A DNA stretch of 64,000 nt from assembly GCF_004364975.1 (NCBI RefSeq), contig NZ_SOBW01000007.1, positions 1,240,001-1,304,000 on the forward strand. Direction: 5' to 3'. This document shows, one piece after another, positions 7,464 through 19,800 of this stretch. Both the position numbers and the translations under genes were made by a program. The notes beneath the pieces are model-generated. The model was not told where the DNA came from and ran no database searches. It was given only the letters and a program-made list of their open reading frames with translations. Positions within the stretch are counted from its first letter, which is position 1. Each line of letters starts with the position of its first letter. The stretch comes from Gelidibacter sediminis. GTDB lineage: Bacteria > Bacteroidota > Bacteroidia > Flavobacteriales > Flavobacteriaceae.

Positions 7464-8603
7464 ATGAAATTTAACACTAAAACCATTCATGGGAATCAAA
7501 AACCTGATAAGGCTTACGGTTCTGTTATGCCACCCATCTATCAAACTACAACTTACGCGCAAACCTCCCCTGGTGGACATAAAGGTTATCAATATTCAAG
7601 AAGTGCCAATCCAACCCGGACTGCTTTAGAAGATGCTTTAGCAAGTATAGAGAACGGAACCCATGCTATAGCTTTTGGATCTGGTTTGGCAGCTATTGAC
7701 GCAGTGTTAAAGTTATTGAAATCAGGCGATGAAGTCATCTCTACCAATGATCTTTATGGTGGAACATACAGATTGTTCTCCAAGATTTTTGAAGGCTTCG
7801 GGATTAAATTTCACTATGTGGGTATGGAAAGTACAGCCAACATCAGTTCCTATATAAATGAGAATACAAAGTTGATATGGGTAGAGACACCTACCAATCC
7901 TACGATGAAAATTATTGATATAAAAGCCATGGCAGCAGTGGCAAAAACACACAATCTCTTACTGGCAGTGGATAATACTTTTGCGACACCTTATTTGCAG
8001 CAACCTTTAGATTTAGGAGCAGATATTGTAATGCACTCTGCAACTAAATATTTGGGAGGGCATAGTGATGTCGTAATGGGTGCTTTGGTGGTGAAAGCTA
8101 AATCATTGGCTGATAGACTATATTTTATACAGAATGCAAGCGGTGCCATTTGTGGGCCTCATGACAGTTTTTTAGTGTTAAGAGGGATTAAAACACTGCA
8201 TATCAGAATGCAAAGACACTGCGAAAATGGGAAGGTTGTTGCTGAATATTTGAAGCGCCATCCAAAAATTGAAAATGTGTATTGGCCAGGTTTGGAGGAC
8301 CATCCAAATCATGCTATTGCAAAAGCGCAAATGAAGGACTTTGGAGGGATGGTTTCATTTACAACAAAAGGAAACAATTATGAAGAGGCCATTAAGATTG
8401 TTGAAAAATTAAGAATTTTCACCCTAGCGGAATCTTTGGGTGGTGTAGAGTCACTGGCGGGCCATCCGGCCAGCATGACACATGCAAGCATTCCTAAAGA
8501 AGCACGTGAAAAAACGGGTGTCGTGGATTCTCTGATCCGATTAAGTGTGGGTATCGAAGATGTAGATGATTTAATTGCCGATTTGAAACAGGCGATAGGT
8601 TAA
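7464..8603 (+). CDS. metB: Cystathionine gamma-synthase / Cys-Met metabolism PLP enzyme
   Basis: 379-residue PLP enzyme of the Cys/Met metabolism family. It probably joins an activated homoserine with cysteine to form cystathionine on the way to methionine. The PLP-binding Lys is in SATKYLGGHSD, residue 195 from this start. YQYSRSANPTR and the VETPTNPT block are family signatures. Closely related gamma-lyases share these motifs, so the exact reaction is not certain. The ATG at 7464 has gagg a few bases upstream and is preferred over a TTG eight codons earlier. It is monocistronic and converges with the barrel-protein gene. Confidence 0.88.
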   Translation: MKFNTKTIHGNQKPDKAYGSVMPPIYQTTTYAQTSPGGHKGYQYSRSANPTRTALEDALASIENGTHAIAFGSGLAAIDAVLKLLKSGDEVISTNDLYGGTYRLFSKIFEGFGIKFHYVGMESTANISSYINENTKLIWVETPTNPTMKIIDIKAMAAVAKTHNLLLAVDNTFATPYLQQPLDLGADIVMHSATKYLGGHSDVVMGALVVKAKSLADRLYFIQNASGAICGPHDSFLVLRGIKTLHIRMQRHCENGKVVAEYLKRHPKIENVYWPGLEDHPNHAIAKAQMKDFGGMVSFTTKGNNYEEAIKIVEKLRIFTLAESLGGVESLAGHPASMTHASIPKEAREKTGVVDSLIRLSVGIEDVDDLIADLKQAIG

Positions 8604-8662
8604 AAACGTTATACACGTAAATAACCGAATTAAATTATGGACATTCTACTTGTCTTGTTATC

Positions 8663-9472
8663 TTAATCGAGATAGTAGATATAACCAAAATTTAACCACA
8701 CTAAATAATCATTGGCTTTGTTGGACTCTAATTGGTGATTTAAGCCATCAATATTATCTCTAAAATAATATTGCCATCTTAAATCGAGCATTAAATCTGA
8801 TAGGATTGATAATTTATATCGTGTTCCAATACTACCCACAACAGACCACGTGCTCCCTCTGTTTACATTGATGAATTCATTATCTGTACCGCCATACGGA
8901 TGGTACCACGGGTCGTAATAGTTTTCTAAATTGGTAATTTCCTGATCGCCGTAAGTCGTCCAGACTTTTGGATAGTACTTTGTTAAATGTGCTCCGAGAC
9001 TAACAAAAGGCGCGAAAGACTGAACTTGTACAGAGAATGCTCTAATACTAAAGGGAAAATACTCCAATTGCATACCCACATCAAAATTAGTGGCCTCACC
9101 TGAATGCGCTCTCAACTTATCAGCATAAACACTGGTTTTATCTGCTGCTACCCATTGTCCAAAGTGGTTCAATTTAGTAGTGTTCCAAGAAATTTCACTG
9201 CGTAATTTAAAGTGGTCATTAAAATATGTATCCGTAGTATAACAAGAACAATCTGCCCTATAGGAAAAGTTGATATAATGAATGATTCCTACGCCAATAC
9301 CTGTATTTCCGGCATTGGTTTCAAGATTATAACGTTCGCCAAAATCAGATTGAAATGCAACTGGGCCTGCAATGACCCCTATTTCATGTGAGAACCCTAA
9401 TTGAGCAAAACCAGTTGAAAAGCCTATAGCAAAAAGCGCCATAAAGGATAACTGTTTTATTTTAAGCGCCAT
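8663..9472 (-). CDS. THC0290_0291 family outer-membrane beta-barrel protein
   Basis: 269-residue exported protein with a signal peptide (residues 1-23, ending GFAQ). The mature part alternates aromatic and polar residues, as in a small outer-membrane barrel, and ends in an aromatic-rich strand, FGYIYYLD. The segment GVIAGPVAFQSDFGERYNL is typical of a Flavobacteriaceae family known as THC0290_0291, whose function is unknown. It carries a nearby pair of Cys (CSC) in an extracellular-loop-like region. A clear promoter lies upstream at 9506-9536. Confidence 0.75.
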   Translation of the reverse strand: MALKIKQLSFMALFAIGFSTGFAQLGFSHEIGVIAGPVAFQSDFGERYNLETNAGNTGIGVGIIHYINFSYRADCSCYTTDTYFNDHFKLRSEISWNTTKLNHFGQWVAADKTSVYADKLRAHSGEATNFDVGMQLEYFPFSIRAFSVQVQSFAPFVSLGAHLTKYYPKVWTTYGDQEITNLENYYDPWYHPYGGTDNEFINVNRGSTWSVVGSIGTRYKLSILSDLMLDLRWQYYFRDNIDGLNHQLESNKANDYLVWLNFGYIYYLD

Positions 9473-9505
9473 ATGTTGGTAAGTAATTAAGGTGGTTGGT
9501 CAAAA

Positions 9506-9536
9506 CAAATATATGAAAACAGACTTAACCTACAAA
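9506..9536 (-). promoter_or_regulatory. Promoter of the THC0290_0291-family gene
   Basis: Read on the minus strand: TTTG (9533-9536), a 19-base spacer, then TATATTTG (9506-9513). Both boxes and the spacing fit the Bacteroidota -33/-7 consensus. The ATG lies 33 bases downstream of the -7 box. This is the best-formed promoter in the window. Confidence 0.7.
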
Positions 9537-9720
9537 CAAAACATTTCCAGCAGAAGGTTTGTAATCCTTTTGATTACAAGGTCTTCATCCGGGAATTTAT
9601 TTGAATTCTGTTTTTCTATTAACGTAAAAATAGCCTAGATTGATATCTTTCATTCCTATTTTTTTTTATATCAACCTCATTGTAGGGTCTGAATGTAGAC
9701 TTAAAAACTTCAAAATAACG

Positions 9721-9728
9721 TATCTTTG
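9721..9728 (+). promoter_or_regulatory. Predicted -7 box for gdhA
   Basis: TATCTTTG exactly matches TAnnTTTG and lies 39 bases before the gdhA ATG. No clear -33 TTG is found at 17-23 bases, so the match is partial. Confidence 0.45.
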
Positions 9729-9764
9729 AGACACCAAATATTATAATTATTCTTAATAAGCTAA

Positions 9765-11108
<1,344 letters not shown>

Positions 11109-11134
11109 CTGTAGATCGATCATCATACTAAATT

Positions 11135-11168
11135 AGACTTCTGTAATACGTTATGGGAGTCTTTTTTT
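11135..11168 (+). terminator. Possible terminator after gdhA
   Basis: agact (11135-11139) pairs with agtct (11158-11162), and the stem is followed directly by seven Ts. A further TAA/TTA pair lies within the loop. The stem is short, so this is tentative. Confidence 0.45.
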
Positions 11169-11216
11169 ATATCTTATAATGCTAAGTAATAAATCAAATA
11201 TGTCGCTAGTAATAAA

Positions 11217-11224
11217 TATCTTTG
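11217..11224 (+). promoter_or_regulatory. Predicted -7 box for porZ
   Basis: TATCTTTG exactly matches TAnnTTTG, 17 bases before the porZ ATG. No convincing -33 TTG is seen at the right distance. Confidence 0.45.
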
Positions 11225-11241
11225 ACCTCTATTAATCACGT

Positions 11242-13614
11242 ATGATAAAACAGATTACAGCGTTCTTGTTCTTTTGTCTTGTAAGTGTTTCTAATGCTCA
11301 AGATTTTTCTGCCTTGTGGGAGGGTTATTATTCCTATAATCACATCAAGGATATTGTTAAAGGTGAGAACAAAATTTATGCGGCCGCAGAAAACGCAGTA
11401 TTTAGTTATGATGTGTCTACGTCTGGGTTGGAAACCATTACCACTATTGAAGGATTGTCAGGAGAAACGATTACCACAATCGCTTACAGTGATACTTATG
11501 GGACTTTATTAATCGGGTATGCTAACGGATTGGTTGAACTTGTTTCTGGTACTGAACATAAAGTTGTATCTGTAGTTGATATTCTTGATAAACAAACTAT
11601 TCCTCCAAATTTAAAGCGGATTAACCATTTCAATATCAATGAGGGTCAGGTCTATATTGCCACTGACTATGGTATATCTGTGTATAATTTAGAACGTTTG
11701 GAATTTGGTGACTCTTATTTTATCGGAAATGGTGGTCAGCATATTAATGTGAATCAAACCACCATTTTAAATGGTATACTCTACGCTGCTTGTGGTAATG
11801 GCAATGCGATTAGAACGGCGGACCTGAGCAATCCTAACCTTATTGATTATCAGCAGTGGCGTACCGTGGGCAACGGAAGTTTTGTGGCAGTAGAACATGT
11901 TGACAATAGGCTATTTGCGGTAAAGACCGATCAGGTTGTTTATGAGATCCGAAATGGAGCATTTACTGCTTTATTTAATTACTCAAGCATGCCTCTTGAT
12001 ACAAAGTCAGAAAACAATACTTTGATAATTACCACACAGAATAAAATTTACGTTTACAATAATAATTTTAATCTATTAACAACCGCTACCCTTACCGCCG
12101 AGTATGATACCCAGTTTACGAGTGCCACGGTTTCGGGAACACAAATTTTTGCCGGTACAAAAAACTTTGGTGTTTTAAGATCGAATGATGCTAACTCAAC
12201 TGTGTTTGAAATCCTAAAACCTGAGGGACCACTGATGAATGATGCATTTAAAATTGAAGCGTCTAATAGCACGCTTTGGGTAACTTATGGTGATTATACG
12301 GAATCTTATAATCCGTTTCCATTACGCAGTTACGGTATTAGCCATTTCATTGATGAAACTTGGAACAATATTCCGTTTGACTGCCTCCTGTCGGCTCAAA
12401 ACTTAAATTATATTGCTGTTAATCCATTTAACCCTGATCAGGTATTTATAAGTGCATGTCAACAAGGTATTCTTGAACTTAATGACGAAACAGCGGTTAT
12501 GCTTATGGACCATCGTAATAGTGGATTGGAATCTATGCGTGTGCCTTCGTCCCCGTCTACCATCGCCGTAAGGCAAACTGGGTCAATTTTTGATAGAAAT
12601 GGCCTGCTATGGACCTTAACTTGTAGGGTAGATAAGGCCTTAAAATCGTATAATCCTAGTACAGGAGAGTGGCGTGGCTATAGTTTTAAAGAGATTATTC
12701 CCGATGCATTTAATGACGAGCTCGGATTTGGAGATATTGCAATAGACAGAAATGGGACCAAATGGATTGGTGCTTTCCATAAAGGCATCATAGGATACAA
12801 TGAGACAGGAAATAAGATCAAAAACTTAAACTCTGAAGTCCAAAATATGCCTAGTACTGAAGTTAAGGCTGTGGCAATAGATAATAGCAATCAGCTTTGG
12901 ATTGGTACCGTAAATGGTTTGCGTGTGCTTTATAATACGACCGGGTTTTTTGAAGATACCAACGCCAGTGTAAAAGAAATTGTGGTGCTTGACGACGGTA
13001 TTCCTCAAGAGTTGTTGGCCAATCAGTATATTACAGATATAAAAGTTGATGGGTCCAATAATAAATGGATTGGGACACTTGACGCTGGAATATTCTGCTT
13101 TTCACTCAATGGGCAACAAACTATTTATCACTTTACGGTAGACAATTCGCCGTTGCCGAGTAATTTTATCAAAGATATATCCATAGATGCCCAAAACGGA
13201 AAGGTCTACATAGCCACCTCAAGAGGGTTACTCTCATTTACTTCTGGTGGGTCCAGTCCTAAGGAAGAGTTGTCAGATGCATATGTGTATCCTAACCCCG
13301 TCAGGCCAGAGTATAATCTTCTTGGTGAGACTAGTTTAAATGATATTAACAAAGGCGTTAAAATTAAAGGGATTACTGAAAATGTCAATATTAAGATTAC
13401 AGATATTGAAGGAAACCTTGTTGCAGAAGCGCAATCAAGAGTCAATTTGAGGGCTTCCCGTTCCAGTTATAATTTTGCAATTGATGGTGGTACTGCGATT
13501 TGGAATGGTAAAAACCTGGCTAATAATATCGTCTCTTCAGGTGTTTATCTCATCCTGATTTCTGATCTGGATTCTTTTGAAACTAAGGTTCTTAAATTGT
13601 TAATTATTAGATAA
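11242..13614 (+). CDS. porZ: Type IX secretion attachment-complex protein PorZ
   Basis: 790-residue exported protein. The signal peptide ends at SNAQ (about residue 19). The start of the mature part, FSALWEGYYSYNHIKDI, is characteristic of the PorZ N-terminal domain. Then come two beta-propeller regions with repeated two-component-regulator-propeller units (IDRNGTKWIGAFHKG, IDNSNQLWIGTVNG, VDGSNNKWIGTLDAG). The end is a T9SS C-terminal-domain-like sandwich (VYPNPVRPEYN to the C-terminus). PorZ works at the cell surface with PorU, PorV and PorQ, which process T9SS cargo and attach it to anionic lipopolysaccharide. recO follows after 19 bases. Confidence 0.85.
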   Translation: MIKQITAFLFFCLVSVSNAQDFSALWEGYYSYNHIKDIVKGENKIYAAAENAVFSYDVSTSGLETITTIEGLSGETITTIAYSDTYGTLLIGYANGLVELVSGTEHKVVSVVDILDKQTIPPNLKRINHFNINEGQVYIATDYGISVYNLERLEFGDSYFIGNGGQHINVNQTTILNGILYAACGNGNAIRTADLSNPNLIDYQQWRTVGNGSFVAVEHVDNRLFAVKTDQVVYEIRNGAFTALFNYSSMPLDTKSENNTLIITTQNKIYVYNNNFNLLTTATLTAEYDTQFTSATVSGTQIFAGTKNFGVLRSNDANSTVFEILKPEGPLMNDAFKIEASNSTLWVTYGDYTESYNPFPLRSYGISHFIDETWNNIPFDCLLSAQNLNYIAVNPFNPDQVFISACQQGILELNDETAVMLMDHRNSGLESMRVPSSPSTIAVRQTGSIFDRNGLLWTLTCRVDKALKSYNPSTGEWRGYSFKEIIPDAFNDELGFGDIAIDRNGTKWIGAFHKGIIGYNETGNKIKNLNSEVQNMPSTEVKAVAIDNSNQLWIGTVNGLRVLYNTTGFFEDTNASVKEIVVLDDGIPQELLANQYITDIKVDGSNNKWIGTLDAGIFCFSLNGQQTIYHFTVDNSPLPSNFIKDISIDAQNGKVYIATSRGLLSFTSGGSSPKEELSDAYVYPNPVRPEYNLLGETSLNDINKGVKIKGITENVNIKITDIEGNLVAEAQSRVNLRASRSSYNFAIDGGTAIWNGKNLANNIVSSGVYLILISDLDSFETKVLKLLIIR

Positions 13615-13633
13615 TTGCTTTACTTCTTAAAAT

Positions 13634-14353
13634 ATGTTAGTTAAAACAGATGCCATCGTCCTTTCAAAATTAAAGTATGGAGACCATGACGTGATTGTTA
13701 AGTGCTACACTAAAAACAGAGGGGTGGTAAGTTATTTATTGAAAGGAATTTTAAAAAGTAAGCGCAGTAATTCTAAAATAGCTTATTATCAACCGCTTTC
13801 CCAGCTGGAGATTGAAGAAAATTACAAGGCTAATCACGCCCTTCACTTTATAACCGATGTAAAATTAAGTGTGCCTTATCAAAGCATGCATACCAATATT
13901 TTAAAAGGGGCAATTGTGATGTTTCTATCTGAAGTATTAGCTGCTACATTAAAGGAAGAAGAAGGTAATTTATCACTCTACGAGTTTTTAGAAACCACCT
14001 TACAGTGGTTGGACCATGAAACGGATTTTGCTAACTTTCATTTGCTGTTTTTATTGGAGTTGAGCAAGCATTTAGGGTTTTATCCGGACACTAGCCAATC
14101 CAACTTTCCATATTTTAATTTGAGCACAGGTAGTTTTGAATTAAAGCCACAACATCACTATACTATTTCAGGAGAAAATTTAAAATTCTTAAAAGCCTTA
14201 TTGGGCATAAAATTTGATGAGCTACATACAGTAAAAATGGCCTCTTCACAGCGGCAGACTTTATTAAACACATTGCTGTTTTATTTTGAATTGCACCTGT
14301 CGGATTTTAGAAAACCAAAGTCCTTACAAGTGTTAAATCAAGTTTTTAATTAA
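13634..14353 (+). CDS. recO: DNA repair protein RecO
   Basis: 239-residue RecO, which loads RecA through the RecFOR pathway and anneals single strands. The N-terminal OB-fold is recognisable in KTDAIVLSKLKYGDHDVIVKCYT; the rest is helical, with LLFLLELSKHLGFYPD as the family core. The four-Cys zinc motif of Deinococcus-type RecO is absent: only one Cys (in VKCYT) is present. The gene follows porZ, and its stop codon overlaps the possible ATG of the TonB receptor (TAATG), which suggests translational coupling. Confidence 0.9.
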   Translation: MLVKTDAIVLSKLKYGDHDVIVKCYTKNRGVVSYLLKGILKSKRSNSKIAYYQPLSQLEIEENYKANHALHFITDVKLSVPYQSMHTNILKGAIVMFLSEVLAATLKEEEGNLSLYEFLETTLQWLDHETDFANFHLLFLLELSKHLGFYPDTSQSNFPYFNLSTGSFELKPQHHYTISGENLKFLKALLGIKFDELHTVKMASSQRQTLLNTLLFYFELHLSDFRKPKSLQVLNQVFN

Positions 14354-16782
14354 TGCTGACCTCTCTTCCTATGAAATTTTTGTTGTTTCTATGTACACTT
14401 TTAATATTGGGTGTATCAGTGCAATCCCAAAATGTCAAAATTTTAGAAAAGTCCACCAGCCTTCCTATAGCTGGGGCTGTAATTTATAATGCTTCAAAAG
14501 TTAGATCGACAATGTCAGATATAGATGGCGTGGCTAATTTAAGTCAGTTTTCTTCTGATGATATCCTCTTTGTAGAGCACTTGCTGTATCAAATTGGTAG
14601 TTTTAAAACTTCGGATATGGTTGATGCTATTATTTATCTCAAACCTAAAATAGAAGGGCTTGATGAGGTCGTATTGTCGGCATCAAAATTCCAACAGAGT
14701 AAACGCGATATTCCTCAAAAAATTATAAATATCACTGCAAAATCTATCGCATTTTCCAATCCTCAAACCAGCGCAGATTTGTTGGAAAGTAGCGGAAATG
14801 TATTTATTCAAAAGAGTCAGATGGGAGGTGGGAGCCCTATGATTAGAGGCTTGTCTACCAATCGGCTATTGATTACTGTTGATGGGGTGCGGATGAACAA
14901 CGCCATTTTTAGAGGTGGTAATTTGCAGAATGTAATTTCTATTGATCCGTTTACAATACACAATACAGAAGTTACGCTAGGGGCAGGCTCTGTGGTGTAT
15001 GGCAGTGATGCGCTTGGCGGGGTAATGAGTTTCTACACTCAGACACCGCAACTGTCCTATTCTGATTCTTTATATTTTAGAGGAAATGCCGTGGCGAGAT
15101 ATGCGACAGCTAACAAAGAAAAAACAGGACATCTCGACCTCAACTTTGGACTAGAACAATGGGCCTTCTTTACCAGTATTAGTTATACTGACTTTAACGA
15201 TTTGCGTATGGGGAGCCATGGGCCTTTAGATTATATCAGACCTGAATATATTAGAACCTTAGATGGCATTGATCAATTGGTTGTAAATGACAATCCATTA
15301 CTTCAGGTGCCAACAGCGTACGACCAAATTAATCTATTGCAGAAAGTACGTTATGAGCCAAAAGAAGATTGGACCTTCGATTTGGGATTATATTATACAA
15401 CTACTTCTGATTATTCCAGATATGACCGATTGATTCGCTATAAAGGCAATCAGTTGCGATCTGCTGAATGGAATTATGGGCCACAACAATGGTTTATGGG
15501 CAATGTGCAAGTTACTAAATTGAGCAGTAATTCTAATTTATATGATAAGATTCAGGCCACTATGGCGTATCAGAATTTTCAGGAAAGCCGTATGGACAGA
15601 GATTTTAACAAACCAAAAAGAAATATTAGGGAAGAAGCCGTAGATGCTATTTCTGCTAATTTAGATCTAGAAAAACAGTTGGGCGCTAGAACAGAACTGT
15701 TTTACGGTTTGGAATATATTTACAATGAAGTTACCTCTTCCGGAACTGAGGAAGATATTAACACGGGCACCACAAACGGAACAGTATCAAGGTATCCTAA
15801 CGGGTCTGATTGGCAATCTGTAGCATTGTATTCTAGTCTAAAATTCAAACCCAATCCTAAATTTGTCTTCCAAACCGGTATTCGTTATAACCATGTGGTC
15901 TTAAATGCGGATTTTACTGAAAATAACAAGTATTTAAATTTGCCGTATAGCAACACCAACATTAATACGGGTGCCTTTACGGGAACTGCGGGTGTCAACT
16001 GGAATCCTAACCAAACAATTACCCTGAAATTTAATGCGTCATCAGCCTTTAGAGCGCCTAATATTGATGATATAGGGAAAGTGTTCGATTCAGAACCAGG
16101 AGCCGTTGTGGTGCCTAATGACGACCTGAAGCCGGAATATGCCTACGGACTCGAATTAGGTTTGAAATTAAATTTCGAAAACTGTGTTATTCTTGATATG
16201 GCAACCTATTACACCTACTTAGATAATACTTTGGTGCGCCGCGATTTTACACTCAACGGCAATTCTGAAATCATGTATGATGATGAAATGAGTACCGTTC
16301 AGGCTATTCAAAATGCGGCAGAATCTCGAATTTTTGGATTTGAGGTGGGCCTAATGGTGAATTTTACTGAAGCATTGAAATTAAAATCAGATTATAACAT
16401 TATTGGCGGAAGAGAAGAAGATGATTTTGGCAATAGCACATCATTACGGCATGCAGCACCTCAGTTTGGAGCAACACATGTTATCTGGCAAAAAAACAAA
16501 TGGCAGTTGGATGCGTTTGCCAACTATAATAGTGAGCTGTCTAACAATCAATTGGCACCTTCAGAAAAAGAAAAAGGCTATATGTATGCCTTAGATGAAC
16601 ATGGCAATCCTTACGCGCCGTCTTGGTATACGCTTAATTTCAGAACGCAGTATCAATTCAACCAAGCGGTATCCCTGACGGCCAGTTTAGAAAATATCAC
16701 AGACCAACGTTACAAAACCTATTCTTCAGGGATTGCAGCCCCAGGACGTAATCTAATCCTGTCCTTAAAATATACACTTTAA
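14353..16782 (+). CDS. TonB-dependent receptor, haem/haemoglobin-receptor type
   Basis: 809-residue outer-membrane TonB-dependent receptor. A signal peptide (ending SVQSQ) precedes a short carboxypeptidase-regulatory-like domain (about residues 27-110). The plug domain contains GGGSPMIRGLSTNRLLITVD and RMNNAIFRGGNLQNV, which resemble HmuR/haemoglobin-type receptors, and GSDALGGVMSFYT. The rest is a 22-stranded barrel ending in ILSLKYTL. Haem or haem-protein uptake is likely but not proven; no haem-uptake partners are adjacent. The ATG at 14353 overlaps the recO stop; an ATG six codons later (14371) gives a more typical signal peptide. Confidence 0.85.
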   Translation: MLTSLPMKFLLFLCTLLILGVSVQSQNVKILEKSTSLPIAGAVIYNASKVRSTMSDIDGVANLSQFSSDDILFVEHLLYQIGSFKTSDMVDAIIYLKPKIEGLDEVVLSASKFQQSKRDIPQKIINITAKSIAFSNPQTSADLLESSGNVFIQKSQMGGGSPMIRGLSTNRLLITVDGVRMNNAIFRGGNLQNVISIDPFTIHNTEVTLGAGSVVYGSDALGGVMSFYTQTPQLSYSDSLYFRGNAVARYATANKEKTGHLDLNFGLEQWAFFTSISYTDFNDLRMGSHGPLDYIRPEYIRTLDGIDQLVVNDNPLLQVPTAYDQINLLQKVRYEPKEDWTFDLGLYYTTTSDYSRYDRLIRYKGNQLRSAEWNYGPQQWFMGNVQVTKLSSNSNLYDKIQATMAYQNFQESRMDRDFNKPKRNIREEAVDAISANLDLEKQLGARTELFYGLEYIYNEVTSSGTEEDINTGTTNGTVSRYPNGSDWQSVALYSSLKFKPNPKFVFQTGIRYNHVVLNADFTENNKYLNLPYSNTNINTGAFTGTAGVNWNPNQTITLKFNASSAFRAPNIDDIGKVFDSEPGAVVVPNDDLKPEYAYGLELGLKLNFENCVILDMATYYTYLDNTLVRRDFTLNGNSEIMYDDEMSTVQAIQNAAESRIFGFEVGLMVNFTEALKLKSDYNIIGGREEDDFGNSTSLRHAAPQFGATHVIWQKNKWQLDAFANYNSELSNNQLAPSEKEKGYMYALDEHGNPYAPSWYTLNFRTQYQFNQAVSLTASLENITDQRYKTYSSGIAAPGRNLILSLKYTL

Positions 16783-16825
16783 ATAAGTCACAAATCATAG
16801 CAAGTTATGGACTTTAAATTAGTGT

Positions 16826-19800
16826 TTAGCGCCGTTTAAAGATGCGCTTTGTAATGATTTGATCATTTGAAAGCACTACGCGGGCTATATACACAGCTTG
16901 GCTTACTTCTTTTAATTGGTAAATCTCAGTGCTGTTTTGACCTTTAAAATGGTGCAATGTCCGGCCAAGCACATCTATGATTTCGACAGATTTGATAGCC
17001 AATTGTTGGCCCACCGAAAATTGGAGTTGTCCCGTTTTAAGCTCGATGATTGATAATTTATCAGCGTTCGATATGGCCTCCGCAACCGATAAGGTTTGAT
17101 CTTTAAAATGAATTACAAAACGATTTTTGAAGTCGCCCGTTGCCGAGGAAAAATTATAATCCCCAGTGTTTAAGTTGTGTGAGAGTTCTAATAGTTGGTC
17201 TTTAAGGTAGATGTTGTTTACGGCTAAGAATGCGCCTTGTGTTTGGTCCAATGATATCGTATATACAGTGGCTTGGGTAATACTGGTTTGAAAGGCTAAC
17301 CCAACTTCTTCCTCCAGGGTTAAACTGGTTGGTGCTTTGCCTTGTATAGCATAGGATTTATGCCGTGAGGGAATTGTAGTGTAAATACTTGCACCAGTTC
17401 CGGAGGATAAATGACGTTCTGCATCATAGGCAAAGCCATCAAATCCATCAGTAGCCCCCTCAACATAAGCCACGAGTATTTGGTTAAACACTCCAGAATC
17501 AGAGGTTAAATTGATCCATAATTTATTGGCAACTGGCGTCGCTTCATGTTTAAAGAATTGTGAATTGCTGGTAGGATCTGCCATTCTCATAGAGTTTTTA
17601 AACGTTAAGGTTCCACCCCCGTGGAGGCCCTTCACAAAAAATCCTTGTCCAGATGGAATAAAGTCTGAGGGAATAATTTTACTAGCACCTGCAATATTGC
17701 CACTTCCTGTAGTGATTATAGCGTAATCAGCACTATTAAAATTGAGTACTTGATTACCAGGATTACTTGCCAAAGGGGGCGAAAAATGTGACCACAGATA
17801 AGCGGCCCCATCTATGATATTGGCATTCTCCTTGTGGACCATTTTGAAATCTATTGCAGACGGATATGGGTTTCCAATCAAATTCCAATCATTGTCTGTA
17901 GGAAAACTGTTGGTGATGATAGCTGCGGTAATATTACCGGTATTAAATGGACCACTGAATTCTGTCTGGTCAATCCTCGGGAATGGAATGTTGGTTGTTC
18001 TTGAAGTTGCCGCATATCCTACACCGGGTATCATTCGCCCTGTCGCCAATTGCCAATCATCACCATTATCATCAACATCATTGCCATCAGTATCTAAATA
18101 ATTGGAGGCTTCAAAATAAAACCGACGGCTTGGAGCGGCCATACTTAATGCTCTTTCCACACTTGCATCAGTAACAGGAGAGCTCCAATAGGTATAGGCA
18201 TACCATTTTTGTTTTACGGGTGTCGATTTTCGAACGCGTGAAGTACCAGTATTAGCCAATATAAATGTGCCTGCTTCAAGATCATCTCCCCTTTGAACTA
18301 AAGCGCCTTTTGTGTCGACGACAATTTCACCAAATTGTTCAGTTGAATGTCCGCTAACCAGCACATCATTTAAAACTTCAACGTAATGATCATCTGTAAT
18401 GTTCAGCGTATATCCTGGCTTGACAACAAGGCTACATGTAGTAAAACTGCCCGTTTTGGAATTGGTGGTGTAATCGCTATTTAGAATTGTCACCGTATTA
18501 CTACTTGGCGATAAAGGCTCCCATTTGTGTCCATTCCAAGTGGTTGTTATAATTTTTATGGGTACAACAATGCTGGCCTTGTAACAATTAATACCGTTTT
18601 CTCGAACTTGCACATAAAATTGAAAGCCATTAAAGTTTTCTAAATTAAGGATGTTGAGATTGGAAGTGTGTTGACCAGAGTACATCGGGTCAGTATCTGC
18701 GATGGCTACCCAATTAAAGGAGTTAGGAGCGTTATAGTACCATTGGTAAGCTAAGGGAAAGCCACCATTAACACCTTCTGTTGCTGATACTGATAAAGTG
18801 GTGGATAAGCTACAACTATTAAGCGGTAAAGTAGGGTTTAAAGTTATGGTAGGAGGATTGCCACCTGAAAAATCGAAGATACCAATATTAGAATAGTCAT
18901 TTGTGCTACAAGAAGTTGCGCCAGATCCTGCCCAATCAATCACATTCCAATCTGCGAGATTAAAAATGGGATTAGGAAGTTGGGATGCTGAATAAAGACG
19001 TCGAAAGTTAAAACCACGATCGCCGGTGATGATGGTGGTGTCCATCCAAGACTTATCCTGATAAATACCAAATTCGTCCACAACAACTGTGTTTTTTGAT
19101 TTTAACAATCGTAGGACATCGTGTTCCTGATCTTTTTTATTAATCCCAACTAAAGTACTTGTTTGGTTTGCCAATTGACCATTTCCTCCAGTTTGGGGAC
19201 AGGTGTTGCCTGAAGTTGGTGAATTGGTGATGCCAATAGCCACTATATATATGGCATTGTGATTTAAAGTTACGGCATTTAGTGTCAATGTATTTGTGGG
19301 TGAAGCCGCACCATTATTATAAATTCCAATGGCGTAGTTGCCTAGCGCAACTGGGGCACCTGTACCATTGTAAATTTCAATATAACTCAAACCGCCTGCG
19401 GTTGCGTCAGTCACTTCGCTAATTATTAGATCAGATAGAAATTTAGATCCTTCACACCCTCCAATACTTCCATCTATAACAGTAAAAGAAGTTATGCTTG
19501 TACAGCCCATACGATCTTCAACGTTTATATTTCCAGTAGTTGCTCCATTTGGGATGCGTACCTCAATGGTTTCGGAATTGATCAGCGTTACGATCATAGA
19601 TAACCCATTAATAGTGGCCGTGGTTGTGGTGTCAAAATGAGAACCTGTTATAGTTGCCGTTGTATTAATGGGTCCAGAAACTGGAATTATGGATGTAGAT
19701 GCTGATACACATCGTCCTGTACCGCGAATTGCATAGGTATATGGGTTTTCATCACTGTCATTATTTGCAATTGATACGATAGCATTTCTAACGCCTGCAG

